Shown one piece after another: positions 46,854 to 56,641 of a DNA stretch of 64,000 nt. Positions within the stretch are counted from its first letter, which is position 1, and every line of letters begins with the position of its first letter. The notes under the pieces were generated by a model, which was given only the letters and a program-made list of their open reading frames with translations, was not told where the DNA came from and did no database searches. Position numbers and translations under genes: made by a program. The stretch is from Streptomyces violaceusniger (GTDB lineage: Bacteria; Actinomycetota; Actinomycetes; Streptomycetales; Streptomycetaceae), in assembly GCA_005405945.1 (NCBI GenBank), contig BJHW01000001.1:124001-188000 (forward strand), in the 5' to 3' direction.

Positions 46854-46923
46854 TCAGAACTCCTTTGGTTCGGCCAGAGGGTGATAGCCAGGCGGATGGG
46901 CGGGCATGGGGTATGGCGCCGCG

Positions 46924-48087
46924 TCAGCTACGGGCGCGCAGGGCCGCGAGGTTGTTGTAGCCGACCCGGGCGTACTCCAGGGACTGACCGGGAACGCTCG
47001 CGCTCGGTGCGGTGTCCTGCTCGACCATCGGGTTGTGGTAGTTCTTCGCACCCACCCGGGTGAAGAACGTCCGGTAGTCGATGTCGCCTGTGCCAAAGGG
47101 CACCATGTCGTAGCCCAGGCCGCTCTGCGGATTGACCACGCCGTCCTTCGCGTGGAAGAGCGGGAAGCGATTGGTGTTGCGGACCACGAGTCCGGCCGGA
47201 TCGAAGACACTCTCACGCTGCGAGCCGTCGTGGGCGGTGTACGTGTGGAACTTGTACTGGGCCACGTGCGCCCAGAAGACGTCCAGCTCCAGATAGACGC
47301 TCTTGCGGTCCGTCGCCTTCAGGAAGTACTCCAGCTTCCGGATACCGGAGCTGCGGGTCAGCCGGCCCTGGGCGTCGAGCGGGCCGCCGTCGAGCAGGAA
47401 GTCGTAGGCACTGTCGTGGTTGTGGGTGTAGAGCTTGATGCCTTCACGGCGGGCGATGGCGCCCAGGGTGTTCCACTTCTGCGCGGCGACGTCCCAGTCG
47501 GCCCGGTAGGGGGTGTTGGTGGGGTCACCGCCGGTCCCCATGTGCTCCATGCCAAGGATGTTGGCGATCTCCAGGAAGCGCTTGAAGGTGTCCAGGTCGG
47601 ACGGGGTCAGCGGCCAGGACGAGGGGATGAAGCCGTGGCTGCCCTGCGCCCGCAGGCCGTACTCGTCGAGCCAGGAGCGCAGCAGCTTCGCGCCCTGGAC
47701 GGTACCCAGATCGGCGCCGCCCGGCGCGTTGGCGTGCTGACCGTAGCCGGCGAACTCCACCTGGCGGTAGCCGTAGCGCGACAGCTGCTTGAACACCTCA
47801 CGGAAACCGGAGGGCAGATCGGAGGCCAACGGGTCACGGCCGATCGCGTCACGCACGGTGTAGAGGATGATGCCGCGCTTGTGCGGCGGGACCAGAGCGG
47901 AACGCCCACCGTCATGGCCGGCGGCTTCCGCTCCGTCCTGCGCCAGAGCGGGCGCGGCGCCGAAGACGGGGGCGGCCACCGCCGCGGCGGTGGCCGCCGT
48001 GCAGGTGCTGAGGAAACGGCGGCGGCTGACGCCGAGTGCGCGACGCAGGGCGTCGCCGGTGACGGCTTCGTCGTTGAACGCGGTCAC
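46924..48087 (-). CDS. Tat-exported sugar phosphate isomerase/epimerase-like protein
   Basis: 387 aa. Twin-arginine signal SRRRFLSTCTAATAAAVAAP. The rest is a xylose-isomerase-like TIM barrel: GIILYTVRDAIGRDPLASDL, GFREVFKQLSRYGYRQVEFA, LGMEHMGTGGDPT, GIKLYTHNHDSAYDFLLDGG and VYLELDVFWAH, with metal-binding His and Glu or Asp positions typical of the family. It lies 70 bp upstream of the sugar dehydrogenase on the same strand, so a joint role in sugar oxidation is likely. Intact. Confidence 0.85.
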   Translation of the reverse strand: MTAFNDEAVTGDALRRALGVSRRRFLSTCTAATAAAVAAPVFGAAPALAQDGAEAAGHDGGRSALVPPHKRGIILYTVRDAIGRDPLASDLPSGFREVFKQLSRYGYRQVEFAGYGQHANAPGGADLGTVQGAKLLRSWLDEYGLRAQGSHGFIPSSWPLTPSDLDTFKRFLEIANILGMEHMGTGGDPTNTPYRADWDVAAQKWNTLGAIARREGIKLYTHNHDSAYDFLLDGGPLDAQGRLTRSSGIRKLEYFLKATDRKSVYLELDVFWAHVAQYKFHTYTAHDGSQRESVFDPAGLVVRNTNRFPLFHAKDGVVNPQSGLGYDMVPFGTGDIDYRTFFTRVGAKNYHNPMVEQDTAPSASVPGQSLEYARVGYNNLAALRARS

Positions 48088-48968
48088 AGTGGTTCTCTCT
48101 TTCGTTGTCGCAGTACTGCAGGTGCCCGACGGCTACCGCCTCAGGAGAGTCCGGCGAGCCGCAGGAGCAGGGACTTCACCTCGGTGGCCGCTACGCGGCC
48201 GGATACTGCGGGGGGGGTGGAGACCAGGACGAGCGGACCTTCTTCGTCGCTCGTGGGGAGGCGGCCGTGGCTGCCGCGTAGGGGTGAGGCGTCAAGGGAT
48301 GAGACGGCGAGCCGGTAGCGCATGCCGAGCTTGTTGCGGGCCACGGGGGCGGCAGGCCTGTGCCGTCGTACGGCGGAGTCTCGGTGACCATGCCGGTCGG
48401 CGGCTGCAGTCCGGCGGTGATCGCCGCGCATCCCGGCGACGGCGGTGGCGGCAACCGATCCGCGGGCTGCGACGAACCAGACACCGGTGCGTGCGGTCCG
48501 CCCGCCGATGCGGGGCTCCGATGCGTTCCCGTCGTTGCTCACGGGCTGCCTCCCTGCCATGTCGATGTTCCGATGTGGTTGGAGGACGGTGGGTGGGGAC
48601 TCGGGGGCCTCCCGCCCACCGCCGGCATTGGGGCGGCTTCGGCCGCGACCGAGGAGGGCTGCTCCGTGGTTGGCGCGGTGACGGCGTGTGAGTGGGCGGC
48701 AACGGGCCGCCGGTGAGAAATGCGGGGTACCTGAGAGTTCTCGGCCCTGCGCGGTATCGGGCCGTCCTCCGTAGGCCGGTCAAACAAGCGGCGCGCCGCG
48801 CGACCTGAACGCGCCGTCAGTCTCGAACCACTGTGTGGTCCCTGTGCAGAAGGGACCGTAGTCTTGTTCGTCCTTGACCGGAACCCCTTGCGCAACGAAG
48901 ACGGCAAACTTCTTCCCGAGTCAGGACAAAGCCGTGTCCGGGCAGCCCGGACCAGCCCGGCGGAGCGT
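48088..48968. other. about 880 bp with no recognisable gene
   Basis: A minus-strand frame ending at 48141 (VSGRVAATEVKSLLLRLAGL) is the only stretch with some protein character. No start, family or strong signal is seen. The region probably contains the promoter of the isomerase gene at its left end. Confidence 0.3.
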
Positions 48969-49745
48969 CTAGTTGTCGCTGCCTCCGAAGGCGGCGTCGA
49001 AGGATGCCGAAGGCGGGTCGAAGTCGAATCGCTTCAGATGGGCGAGTGCCTGCGGCGCACCGACGAGGCGGTCCATGCCGACGTCCTCCCACTCCACGGA
49101 GATCGGCCCGTCACAGCGGATCGAGCGCAGCATCCGGAACACGTCCTCCCAGGGGACGTCGCCGTGCCCGGCGGAGACGAAGTCCCAACCCCGCCGCGGG
49201 TCACCCCAGGGCAGATGGGAGCCGAGCCGCCCGTTGCGCCCGTCCAGACGCTTGCGGGCCTCCTTGCAGTCGACGTGGTAGATCCGGTCCCGGAAGTCGT
49301 AGAGGAAGCCGACCGGGTCCAGGTCCTGCCAGACGAAGTGGCTGGGGTCGAAGTTGAGCCCGAAGGCCGGGCGGTTGTCCACCGCCTCCAAGGCGCGTTT
49401 GGTGGTCCAGTAGTCGTAGGCGATCTCGCTCGATGGACTTCGTGGGCGAAGCGGACGCCCTCGGCGTCGAACACGTCCAGGATCGGATTCCAGCGCTCCG
49501 CGAAGTCCTCGTAACCGCGCTCGATCATCCGCTCCGGTACCGGCGGGAACATCGCCACCAGATGCCAGATCGACGATCCGGTGAAACCGACGACCGTGTC
49601 GACGCCGAAGGCGGCCGCGGCCCGCGCCGTGTTCCCGATCTCGGCCGCGGCCCGTCGGCGTACGCCCTCTGGCTCCCCGTCGCCCCAGATCCGGGCGGGC
49701 AGGATGCCCTGGTGCCGTTCGTCGATGGGATGGTCACAGACGGCG
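48969..49745 (-). pseudogene. sugar phosphate isomerase/epimerase, N-terminus lost and one frameshift
   Basis: Starting at the junction near 49745: VCDHPIDERHQGILPARIWG, DTVVGFTGSSIWHLVAMFPP, RGYEDFAERWNPILDVFDAE, VRFAHEVH. Then, after a missing base near 49430, SEIAYDYWTTKRALEAVDNR, FGLNFDPSHFVWQDLDPVGF, HVDCKEARKRLDGRNGRLG and SVEWEDVGMDRLVGAPQAL. This is a cytosolic xylose-isomerase-like enzyme. The first 60-70 residues were replaced by the IS701 remnant. Confidence 0.8.
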
Positions 49746-49750
49746 AGGAC

Positions 49751-50515
49751 ACCGTCTTCGCGACCAAGCGGGAACTGGCCCGCACGATGATCGAACGGTT
49801 CCTGGACGCCGGACACCACGTCGGCTGGGTCACCGGGGACGAGGTCTACGGCGGCAACCCGAAACTCCGCACGGCTCTGCAGGAACACGGCATCGGCTAC
49901 GTCCTGGCGGTGGCCTGCTCGGCCGAAGTCTCCACCGGCGCGGGGAAGTTCCGCGCGGAGGCCCTGTCGGCGAAGCTGCCGAAGCGGGCCTGGCAGAAGC
50001 TCCCGGCCGGACACGGCGCGAAGGGGCACCGCTTCTACGACTGGGCGGTCATCGACCTGGCCGACCCCGACCCGGGCCACCACCAGCTACTGATCCGCCG
50101 GAACCGCGCCACCGGCGAACTCGCCTACTACCGCTGCTTCTCACCCCGGCTGGTGCCGCTGAGCGAGCTGGTGCAGGTCGCCGGATCCAGATGGCGGGTG
50201 GAGGAAACCTTCCAGAGTGAGAAGAGGCTGGCCGGGCTGGATGAGCACCAGGTCCGCCGCTACCCCTCCTGGACCCGCTGGGTCACCCTCGCCATGCTCG
50301 CCCACGCCTTCCTCGCCGTCGTCCGTGCCGACGAACACGCCCGCCGTCCCGGACCTGCCGACCTGGTCCCGCTGTCCTGCAACGAGATCCAGCGCCTGTT
50401 CGTCACGCTCATCGTCCAGCCCGTCCACGACGCAGCCCACCGGCTCGGCTGGTCCGACTGGCGACGCCGCCACCAAGCCCGGTCGCGCACCAGCCATTAC
50501 CAGCGGCAGGCCGCA
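49751..50515 (+). pseudogene. IS701/IS4-like transposase remnant (C-terminal two thirds)
   Basis: About 250 residues in one frame: DTVFATKRELARTMIERFLD, VGWVTGDEVYGGNPKLRTAL (catalytic Asp), IGYVLAVACSAEVSTGAGKF, DPDPGHHQLLIRRNRATGEL and VAGSRWRVEETFQSEKRLAG (Glu), ending near HYQRQ. The N-terminal third is missing; the frame begins inside the truncated isomerase gene. Confidence 0.78.
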
Positions 50516-50554
50516 TCCCAGACACGGCGTGGTCATGCGAAGGGGTGCACCCGA

Positions 50555-51550
50555 GTGGGGCGCGGCAGAGGTCGCCGATGAGCGGCGCCAACTGATCAAT
50601 GTGGCCTACCGTTGCTCGGCTCGCTGGCTGAGGCCGAGGACGCCGTACAGGAGGCGTACGCCCGCTGGTACGCGCAGCCGCGGAGCAAGCGGGAGGCCAT
50701 CATGTCTCCCGGTGCCTGGCTGACGACGGTGACCGGGCGCGTCTGCCTGGACGTGCTCTGCTCGGCGCAGACCCGGCGCGAGCGCTACGTCGGCGCATGG
50801 CTTCCCGAGCCGCTGCCCGACCGCGGGGAGTGGATCGGCGGGCGCGGCACCGACGCCGCCGACCCGGCCGACCAGATCACTCTGGACGAGTCGGTGACCA
50901 TGGCCGGCCTCGTCGTCCTGGAATCGATGACGCCCGCCGAGCGGGTCGCGTTCGTACTGCACGACGTGTTCCGCTACCCCTTCTCCGAGATCGCCGGGAT
51001 CGTCGGCCGCACCCCGGAGGCCTGCCGGGAGCAGGCGAGCTCGGCCCGGCGGCGGGTGCGTGCCGCGCGCGTCCCGGTGGCCGCGACAGCGGCAGAGCAG
51101 GCCCAGGTGGTGCGGCACGTCAAGGAGGCGTGGGAGGCCGAGGACATCGCGGCTCTCGTGGGCCTACTCGATCCCGAGGCCGTCATGACCGCCGACGGCG
51201 GCGGCCTGGTCGGCACCGCCCTGCGTCCGGTCGAGGGAGGGGCGCGCATCGCCCAGTGCATGGTCGCGATCGCCGACAAAGCCCCCGGGCTTCGGCTCCT
51301 GGAACGTTCGGTGGCCGGCGCGCCCGGCCTGGTCGCCCAGCACGCGGGCGTCACCGTGACGGTGGCCGCGTTCGGCGCCTCCGGCGGCCGCGCCACCCGG
51401 ATCTGGGTGGTCCGCAACCCGGAGAAACTTCGCCTGTGGACGCCGGATGAGCCCTGGCCAGGCGGTTCGTTCAGATCATCCGATCACGCACGGCCGCGGG
51501 CCTCGGTGGGGGTAGCGTTCCCCGGCTCCCGACAGGGCAACGTTCAGTAA
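50555..51550 (+). CDS. ECF41-type RNA polymerase sigma factor with SnoaL-like C-terminus
   Basis: Region 2: ERRQLINVAYR (frame ending near 50610) continues one base out of frame as MLGSLAEAEDAVQEAYARWY; TTG 50612 opens the main 312-aa frame. Region 4: LESMTPAERVAFVLHDVFRY, PFSEIAGIVGRTPEACREQA. The C-terminal SnoaL-like domain has AWEAEDIAALVGLLDPEAVM, TADGGGL and RIWVVRNPEKL, typical of ECF41/SigJ-type factors whose C-terminal domain controls activity. Family members usually sit by a carboxymuconolactone decarboxylase or oxidoreductase gene; none is here. Confidence 0.82.
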
Positions 51551-51659
51551 CGGACCTCGGCCCTGCCGAGCCTCCTGGCTCACCCGCTCCCCCCTGCGCC
51601 GGGTCACCAAGCCTGGGATGACCTGTGGTTTCGCTTTCGTCTCGGTATCCGGGAGCAAC

Positions 51660-51688
51660 TTGACATAGTGCGGCTTATGGAAGATAAA
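51660..51688 (+). promoter_or_regulatory. sigma70-type promoter ahead of the DUF1684 gene
   Basis: TTGACA (51660-51665) and GATAAA (51683-51688) are 17 bp apart in an AT-richer stretch. It probably drives the DUF1684 gene and the ABC operon behind it. Confidence 0.6.
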
Positions 51689-51759
51689 GAAATCTCTTTG
51701 GGTTTAACTTCACGCAGCGTGATACTTCGAGGCGTGACAGGCAGCGATTGTCTACGTGA

Positions 51760-52497
51760 ATGAGTGAAGCCGTGTCCCACGCCGCCCTGGATCAGCCGAC
51801 CCTCGACCCCGCCGGGGAGTGGGAGGCGTGGCGCATCGAGCGCCGTCGCTCGGTGACCTCACCCACGGGAAACCTCGCCCTCGTCGAGACCCGCTGGTTT
51901 CCCGCCGGTGAGCGCCCCGATCTCGACGTGGCCCGCGCCGGAGCACCGGAAGGTGTGACGGTCACCACGCTCGAGCGCACCGACCTCGTCACCGGTCGCC
52001 CCGAGCACGGCCTGCGCTTCTGGGACGCCCGGTCACCGGCGATCCGGAACTTCGAGCGCATCGAGGTCTTCCCGTACGACCCGGCGTGGGTCCTGGAGGC
52101 TTCGTATACGCCGGTTCCGGGCGCCAGGCGGGTCGCGTTCGAGCACATCCGGGACAATGGCGGCACCCGTGACCTCGTCGTGCCGGGGGACATCTCGCTC
52201 ACCGTGGACGGCCATGACTACACGCTGAGCGCCTTCGACGACGACGGCACGCTGCTGCTGGTCTTCGGCGACCCCACCAACGGGGAGAGCACCTACGGCG
52301 CCGGACGCTTCCTCTTCGTCACCCACACCGGCGAGGGCAGGGTCCGCCTTGACTTCAACCGTGCTTTCGTGCCGCCCTGCGGCTTCTCCGACCAGTACAA
52401 CTGTCCGATGCCGCCGCGGCAGAACCGGTTCCACCTGCCCGTCCGGGCCGGTGAGAAGCGGCCCGTCTTCCGCGACGGCTTCCCGGCGCAGCACTGA
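51760..52497 (+). CDS. DUF1684 family protein
   Basis: 245 aa, no signal peptide. DUF1684 features: EWEAWRIERRRSVTSPTGNL, FPYDPAWVLEASYTPV, GRFLFVTHTGEGRVRLDFNR followed by AFVPPCGFSDQYNCPMPPRQ with the conserved paired Cys, and RFHLPVRAGEK. Function unknown. Its stop is 43 bp before the binding-protein gene, so it probably belongs to the same transcript as the ABC importer. Confidence 0.85.
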   Translation: MSEAVSHAALDQPTLDPAGEWEAWRIERRRSVTSPTGNLALVETRWFPAGERPDLDVARAGAPEGVTVTTLERTDLVTGRPEHGLRFWDARSPAIRNFERIEVFPYDPAWVLEASYTPVPGARRVAFEHIRDNGGTRDLVVPGDISLTVDGHDYTLSAFDDDGTLLLVFGDPTNGESTYGAGRFLFVTHTGEGRVRLDFNRAFVPPCGFSDQYNCPMPPRQNRFHLPVRAGEKRPVFRDGFPAQH

Positions 52498-52540
52498 TCA
52501 CCCCGCGACTTCCCTCTCGCAGCACGAAAGCGTTCCCCTC

Positions 52541-54052
52541 ATGAACATCACGAAGATATCCCTGTACAGCGGTGCCGCCCTCCTCGGCCTGACCCTGACC
52601 GCCTGCGGCGGTGGCGCCGGCGGAAGCGGCGCCGCGGGCGGGGCGTACGACAAGAACGCCACCGTCAATATCGGCTCGCTCTACGAACCGCAGAACCTCG
52701 ACAACACCGCGGGCGGCGGTCAGGGCGTCACCGAGGCGCTGAACGGCAATGTCTACGAAGGGCTGTTCAAGCTCACCGACACCGGCAAGGTCGAGAAGCT
52801 GCTCGCGAAGGACTACAAGGTCAGCCCCGACGGGCTCACGTACACCTTCACCCTGCGCGACGGAGTGACGTTCCACAGCGGAAAGAAGCTCACCAGCGAG
52901 GATGTGAAGTACAGCCTGGAGAAGGTGCTCGCGAAGGACTCGCAGTCCGCGCGCAAGAGCAATCTCGAGGTCGTCAAGTCCATCGCGACACCGGACGCGC
53001 GCACGGTGCGCGTCCGGCTGTCGAAGAAGTCGATCTCCTTCGTCTACAACCTCTCCTACGTCTGGATCGTCAACTCCCAGGCGAAGAACCTCAAGACGAG
53101 CGAGGACGGCACGGGCCCGTACCGGCTGCGCAAGTGGACCCGCGGCTCCGCCCTCGCCCTCGACCGGTTCGCGGGCTACTGGGGCGGCGCGGCCCGCAAC
53201 AAGCAGGCGGTCTTCCACTACTACAAGGACGCCACGGCGCTGAACAACGCGCTGCTGACGGGGGCCGTCGACGTGGTCACCAGCGAGCAGTCGCCCGACG
53301 CCCTCGACCAGTTCAAGAACAACCAGAACTACAAGGTCAGCGACGGCAATTCCACCACCAAGCTGTTGCTCGCCTTCAACGACAAGGCCAAGCCGTTCAC
53401 GGACGTCAAGGTCCGCCAGGCCGTCTCCTCGGCCATCGACGACAAGAAGCTGCTGGAGTCCGTCTGGGGCGGCTACGGCAAGCTCATCGGCTCCATGGTG
53501 CCGCCCACCGACCCGTGGTACGAGGACCTCACCAAGGTCAACGCGTACGACCCCGCCCGCGCCAAGAGACTGCTCGCCGAGGCGGGATACAAGAAGGGTT
53601 TCACCTTCACCCTGGAGACCCCCAACTACGACCCGCACCCGATAGCGGCCACCTTCATCAAGTCGCAGCTCGCCAAGGTCGGCGTCACCGTCAAGATCAA
53701 CACGATCACGCCGGACCAGTGGTACACGAAGGTCTACCAGAACCGCGACTTCACGGCCACGCTCCAGGAACACGTCAACGACCGTGACCTGGTCTGGTAC
53801 GGCGACCCCAATTTCTACTGGGGTTATGACAACAAGCAGGTCACCCAGTGGGTCGATCAGGCCGAGCAGGCGTCCACCACGGCCGAGCAGACCCGGCTGC
53901 TGAAGAAGGTCAACCGTAAGACCGCCGAGGACGCGGCCAGCGACTGGCTGTACCTGTACCCGCAAATCGTCGTGGCCAACAGCAAGCTGTCCGGCTATCC
54001 GGTGAACGGCCTGAACTCCCAGTTCTACGCCTACGACATCAAGAAGGGCTGA
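52541..54052 (+). CDS. ABC transporter family 5 substrate-binding lipoprotein
   Basis: 503 aa. A lipoprotein signal with lipobox LTAC (GLTLTACGGGAGG). The mature protein has SBP family 5 motifs: SLYEPQNLDNTAGGGQGVTE, LAKDYKVSPDGLTYTFTLRD (the family signature), GVTFHSGKKLTSEDVKYSLE, DVKVRQAVSSAIDDKKLLES and PANYDPH-like TPNYDPHPIAATF. It captures peptides, nickel or similar ligands at the outer face of the membrane. Its TGA overlaps the next ATG. Confidence 0.92.
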   Translation: MNITKISLYSGAALLGLTLTACGGGAGGSGAAGGAYDKNATVNIGSLYEPQNLDNTAGGGQGVTEALNGNVYEGLFKLTDTGKVEKLLAKDYKVSPDGLTYTFTLRDGVTFHSGKKLTSEDVKYSLEKVLAKDSQSARKSNLEVVKSIATPDARTVRVRLSKKSISFVYNLSYVWIVNSQAKNLKTSEDGTGPYRLRKWTRGSALALDRFAGYWGGAARNKQAVFHYYKDATALNNALLTGAVDVVTSEQSPDALDQFKNNQNYKVSDGNSTTKLLLAFNDKAKPFTDVKVRQAVSSAIDDKKLLESVWGGYGKLIGSMVPPTDPWYEDLTKVNAYDPARAKRLLAEAGYKKGFTFTLETPNYDPHPIAATFIKSQLAKVGVTVKINTITPDQWYTKVYQNRDFTATLQEHVNDRDLVWYGDPNFYWGYDNKQVTQWVDQAEQASTTAEQTRLLKKVNRKTAEDAASDWLYLYPQIVVANSKLSGYPVNGLNSQFYAYDIKKG

Positions 54053-55017
54053 TGGCCCGGTACATCCTGCGCCGCCTCGCCTTCCTGCTGGTGTCGCTGG
54101 CGCTCGCGAGCGTGGTGCTGTTCGTGCTGCTGCGCCTGTTGCCGGGCGACCCCGCCAACGCGCTCACCTCGGTGGGCGCCGCCCCCGAGCAGATCGCGGC
54201 CGCCCGGCACTCCATCGGCTCCGACAGACCCCTGCCCGAGCAATTCGCCCACTGGATCGGGCAGTTGGCCAGTGGCGACCTGGGCACGTCCTTCATCAGC
54301 TCGCTCCCGGTCGGGCCCGAGGTCGGCGCGCGGCTGAGGGTGACGGTCCCGCTCACCCTCGCCGCGTTCGTCCTGGCGGTGCTCATCGCCGTACCGGCCG
54401 GATTCCTCGCCGCGTACAAGCGGCGGACCTGGTACGGCGCGCTGCTCAACGGGGTCTCCCAGCTGGGCATCGCCGTCCCGGTGTTCTGGCTGGGCATGGT
54501 CCTGATCGCCGTCTTCGCGCTGAACGGCGGCTGGCTTCCCGCCGGTGGTTTCCCCCAGGACGGCTGGGCGGAGCCCGCCGAGGCGATGCGCTCCCTCGTG
54601 CTGCCGGTCGCCACCATCGCGCTCGTCATGAGCGCCTCGCTGATCCGGTACGTCAGGTCGGCCACGCTCGACGTGCTGGGGAGCGACTATCTGCGCACCG
54701 CCCGGGCCCTGGGCTCGTCGTTCGGGCGGGCCATGTGGCGGCACGGACTGCGCAACGCCGCCGTACCGGTGATCTCCATCCTCGGCATCGAGCTGGCGTC
54801 CACGCTGCTCGGCGCGGTCGTCGTGGAGTCCGTGTACGCACTGCCCGGCCTCGGCTCCCTGCTCGCGACGGGCATCGCACAGCACGACTACCCCGTCATC
54901 CAGGGCGTGCTGTTCGTCTCCACGCTCGCGGTGCTGCTCATCGGCTTCGCCGCCGACATCCTCCAGCGGATCATCGATCCGCGCCTGCGGGGCAGGCTCT
55001 CGGGAGGTGCCCGATGA
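54052..55017 (+). CDS. ABC importer permease (DppB/NikB type)
   Basis: 321 aa, six membrane helices starting with RRLAFLLVSLALASVVLFVL and LLPGDPAN. The permease EAA-type loop is YLRTARALGSSFGRAMWRHG followed by LRNAAVPVISILGIE. It overlaps the next gene by four bases (ATGA). Forms the membrane channel with the second permease. Confidence 0.92.
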   Translation: MARYILRRLAFLLVSLALASVVLFVLLRLLPGDPANALTSVGAAPEQIAAARHSIGSDRPLPEQFAHWIGQLASGDLGTSFISSLPVGPEVGARLRVTVPLTLAAFVLAVLIAVPAGFLAAYKRRTWYGALLNGVSQLGIAVPVFWLGMVLIAVFALNGGWLPAGGFPQDGWAEPAEAMRSLVLPVATIALVMSASLIRYVRSATLDVLGSDYLRTARALGSSFGRAMWRHGLRNAAVPVISILGIELASTLLGAVVVESVYALPGLGSLLATGIAQHDYPVIQGVLFVSTLAVLLIGFAADILQRIIDPRLRGRLSGGAR

Positions 55018-55841
55018 GCCGCCCGTCCACCAGGCACTCGGCCACGCTGATCGCCGGATGTGTGACGGCCGGACTGATCGCCCTGCTCGCCCTCGTCTCG
55101 CTCCTGTGGGTGCCGTACGCTCCCGACGACACCTCCGGTGGACGGCTCGCGGGCCCCGGCGGGGGCCATCTCCTGGGGACCGACAAGCTCGGCCGCGATC
55201 TGTTCACCCAGCTGATGACCGGCTCCCGGATCGCCTTCGAAGCGGGCCTGGGATCGGTCCTCATCGCGGCCGCCATCGGCATCACCCTGGGCGTCCTGGC
55301 CGCGTTCACCCGCGGCTGGCTCGACGACACGCTCGCCGCGCTCCTCGACATCCTCATCGCCTTCCCTACCCTGCTCCTCGCGATGCTCGTGGTCGCCGCC
55401 CGCTCGGCCACCCTGGCGTCCGCCGTCCTGGCCATCGGCCTCGCACAGAGCGCGGTCGTGGGACGGCTGGTGCGCATCCTGGTCAAACGGGTCCTGGCGC
55501 AGGACTACATCACGGCCGCACGCACCTCGGGCACCTCCTGGCCGCGCATCGTGGCCGGGCATGTGCTGCCCAACATCTGGCCCACGCTCGTGGTGAACCT
55601 GGCCCTCCAGTTCGGGCTCGCGATCCTGGCCGAGGCCGGTCTGTCCTACCTCGGCCTGGGAGCACCGCCGCCCAATGCCTCATGGGGGCGCATGCTGCAG
55701 GAAGCGCAGGCCACCTTCACCACCGCCCCGGCGGGCGCGCTCGCCCCGGGCATCCTGCTCGTGATGCTCGTCATCGGTGTCAACCTGATCGCCGACGGTC
55801 TGCGCGACACTCTCGACCCGGCGGCCCGGGGGAGGCGCTGA
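55014..55841 (+). CDS. ABC importer permease (DppC/NikC type)
   Basis: 275 aa. Typical DppC features: GGHLLGTDKLGRDLFTQLMT, GSRIAFEAGLGSVLIAAAIG and the EAA loop YITAARTSGTSWPRIVAGHV, LPNIWPTLVVN, LGLGAPPPNASWGRML. The TGA overlaps the ATG of the ATPase gene. Intact. Confidence 0.92.
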   Translation: MSRPSTRHSATLIAGCVTAGLIALLALVSLLWVPYAPDDTSGGRLAGPGGGHLLGTDKLGRDLFTQLMTGSRIAFEAGLGSVLIAAAIGITLGVLAAFTRGWLDDTLAALLDILIAFPTLLLAMLVVAARSATLASAVLAIGLAQSAVVGRLVRILVKRVLAQDYITAARTSGTSWPRIVAGHVLPNIWPTLVVNLALQFGLAILAEAGLSYLGLGAPPPNASWGRMLQEAQATFTTAPAGALAPGILLVMLVIGVNLIADGLRDTLDPAARGRR

Positions 55842-56641
55842 TGAACATCCTCGACGTACGCGGCCTCACCATCCAGGGCACGGACCGACGCGTCCTCGTC
55901 GATGACATCTCGTTGACCATCGCCCCGGGGGAACGACTCGGTCTCATCGGCGAGTCGGGGTCCGGCAAATCACTGACCGCGCTCGCCCTCCTCGGCCTAC
56001 TGCCCGAAGGCATGGCCGCGGCGGGCAGCGTCGAACTCGCCGGCACCCAGGTCGTGGGCGCGAGCGACAGGCAGCTGACGGGCGTACGCGGCCGTGACGC
56101 CGCCATCGTCTTCCAGGAGCCCCTCACCGCCCTCGACCCGCTGATGCGCGTCGGCAGGCAGGTCGCCGAACCGCTCGGCACACGGCGCCGGTTGCGGGGC
56201 TCCGCGCTGAAACGCGCTGTCGTGGCCGCACTGGAGCAGGTACGGCTGCCCGAGCCCGAACGCATCGCCCGCTCTTTCCCGCACGAGATCTCCGGCGGAC
56301 AGCGTCAGCGCGTCGCCCTCGCCATGGCGCTGGCCTGTGACCCGAAGCTGCTCATCGCGGACGAGCCGACCACCGCGCTCGACGTGTCCGTGCAGGCCGA
56401 GATGCTCGACTTGATCGACACCCTGGTACGCGAACGGGACATGGCGGTCCTCTTCATCAGCCACGACCTCGCGGTCGTCGCGAAGGTCACTGACCGTGCC
56501 CTGGTGATGAAGGACGGCCGTGCCGTGGAGGAGGGCGACATCCGCGAGATCGTGCGGGCCCCGCGCGCGCCCTACACCAAGGCGCTGGTGGACAGCGCGC
56601 GCACGCTGGAGTCCGCCCTCGACCTCAGGAGCCCGCGATGA
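55841..56641 (+). CDS. ABC importer ATPase 1 (DppD type)
   Basis: 266 aa. Walker A GESGSGKS, Q-loop VFQEPLTALDPLMRVG, signature FPHEISGGQRQRVALAMALA, Walker B LLIADEPTTALDVSVQA and switch His in FISHDLAVV. The C-terminal oligopeptide-transporter tail (RAPRAPYTKALVDSARTLES) is present. It overlaps the next gene by four bases. Confidence 0.93.
   Translation: MNILDVRGLTIQGTDRRVLVDDISLTIAPGERLGLIGESGSGKSLTALALLGLLPEGMAAAGSVELAGTQVVGASDRQLTGVRGRDAAIVFQEPLTALDPLMRVGRQVAEPLGTRRRLRGSALKRAVVAALEQVRLPEPERIARSFPHEISGGQRQRVALAMALACDPKLLIADEPTTALDVSVQAEMLDLIDTLVRERDMAVLFISHDLAVVAKVTDRALVMKDGRAVEEGDIREIVRAPRAPYTKALVDSARTLESALDLRSPR

Noticed and set aside
46906..48318. 470-codon plus-strand frame
   Set aside because: Antisense to the isomerase/epimerase gene, which has a Tat signal and a recognisable barrel.
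52355..53965. 536-codon minus-strand frame opposite the ABC binding protein
   Set aside because: High-GC codon bias produces long antisense frames; the plus strand has the lipobox and family 5 signature.
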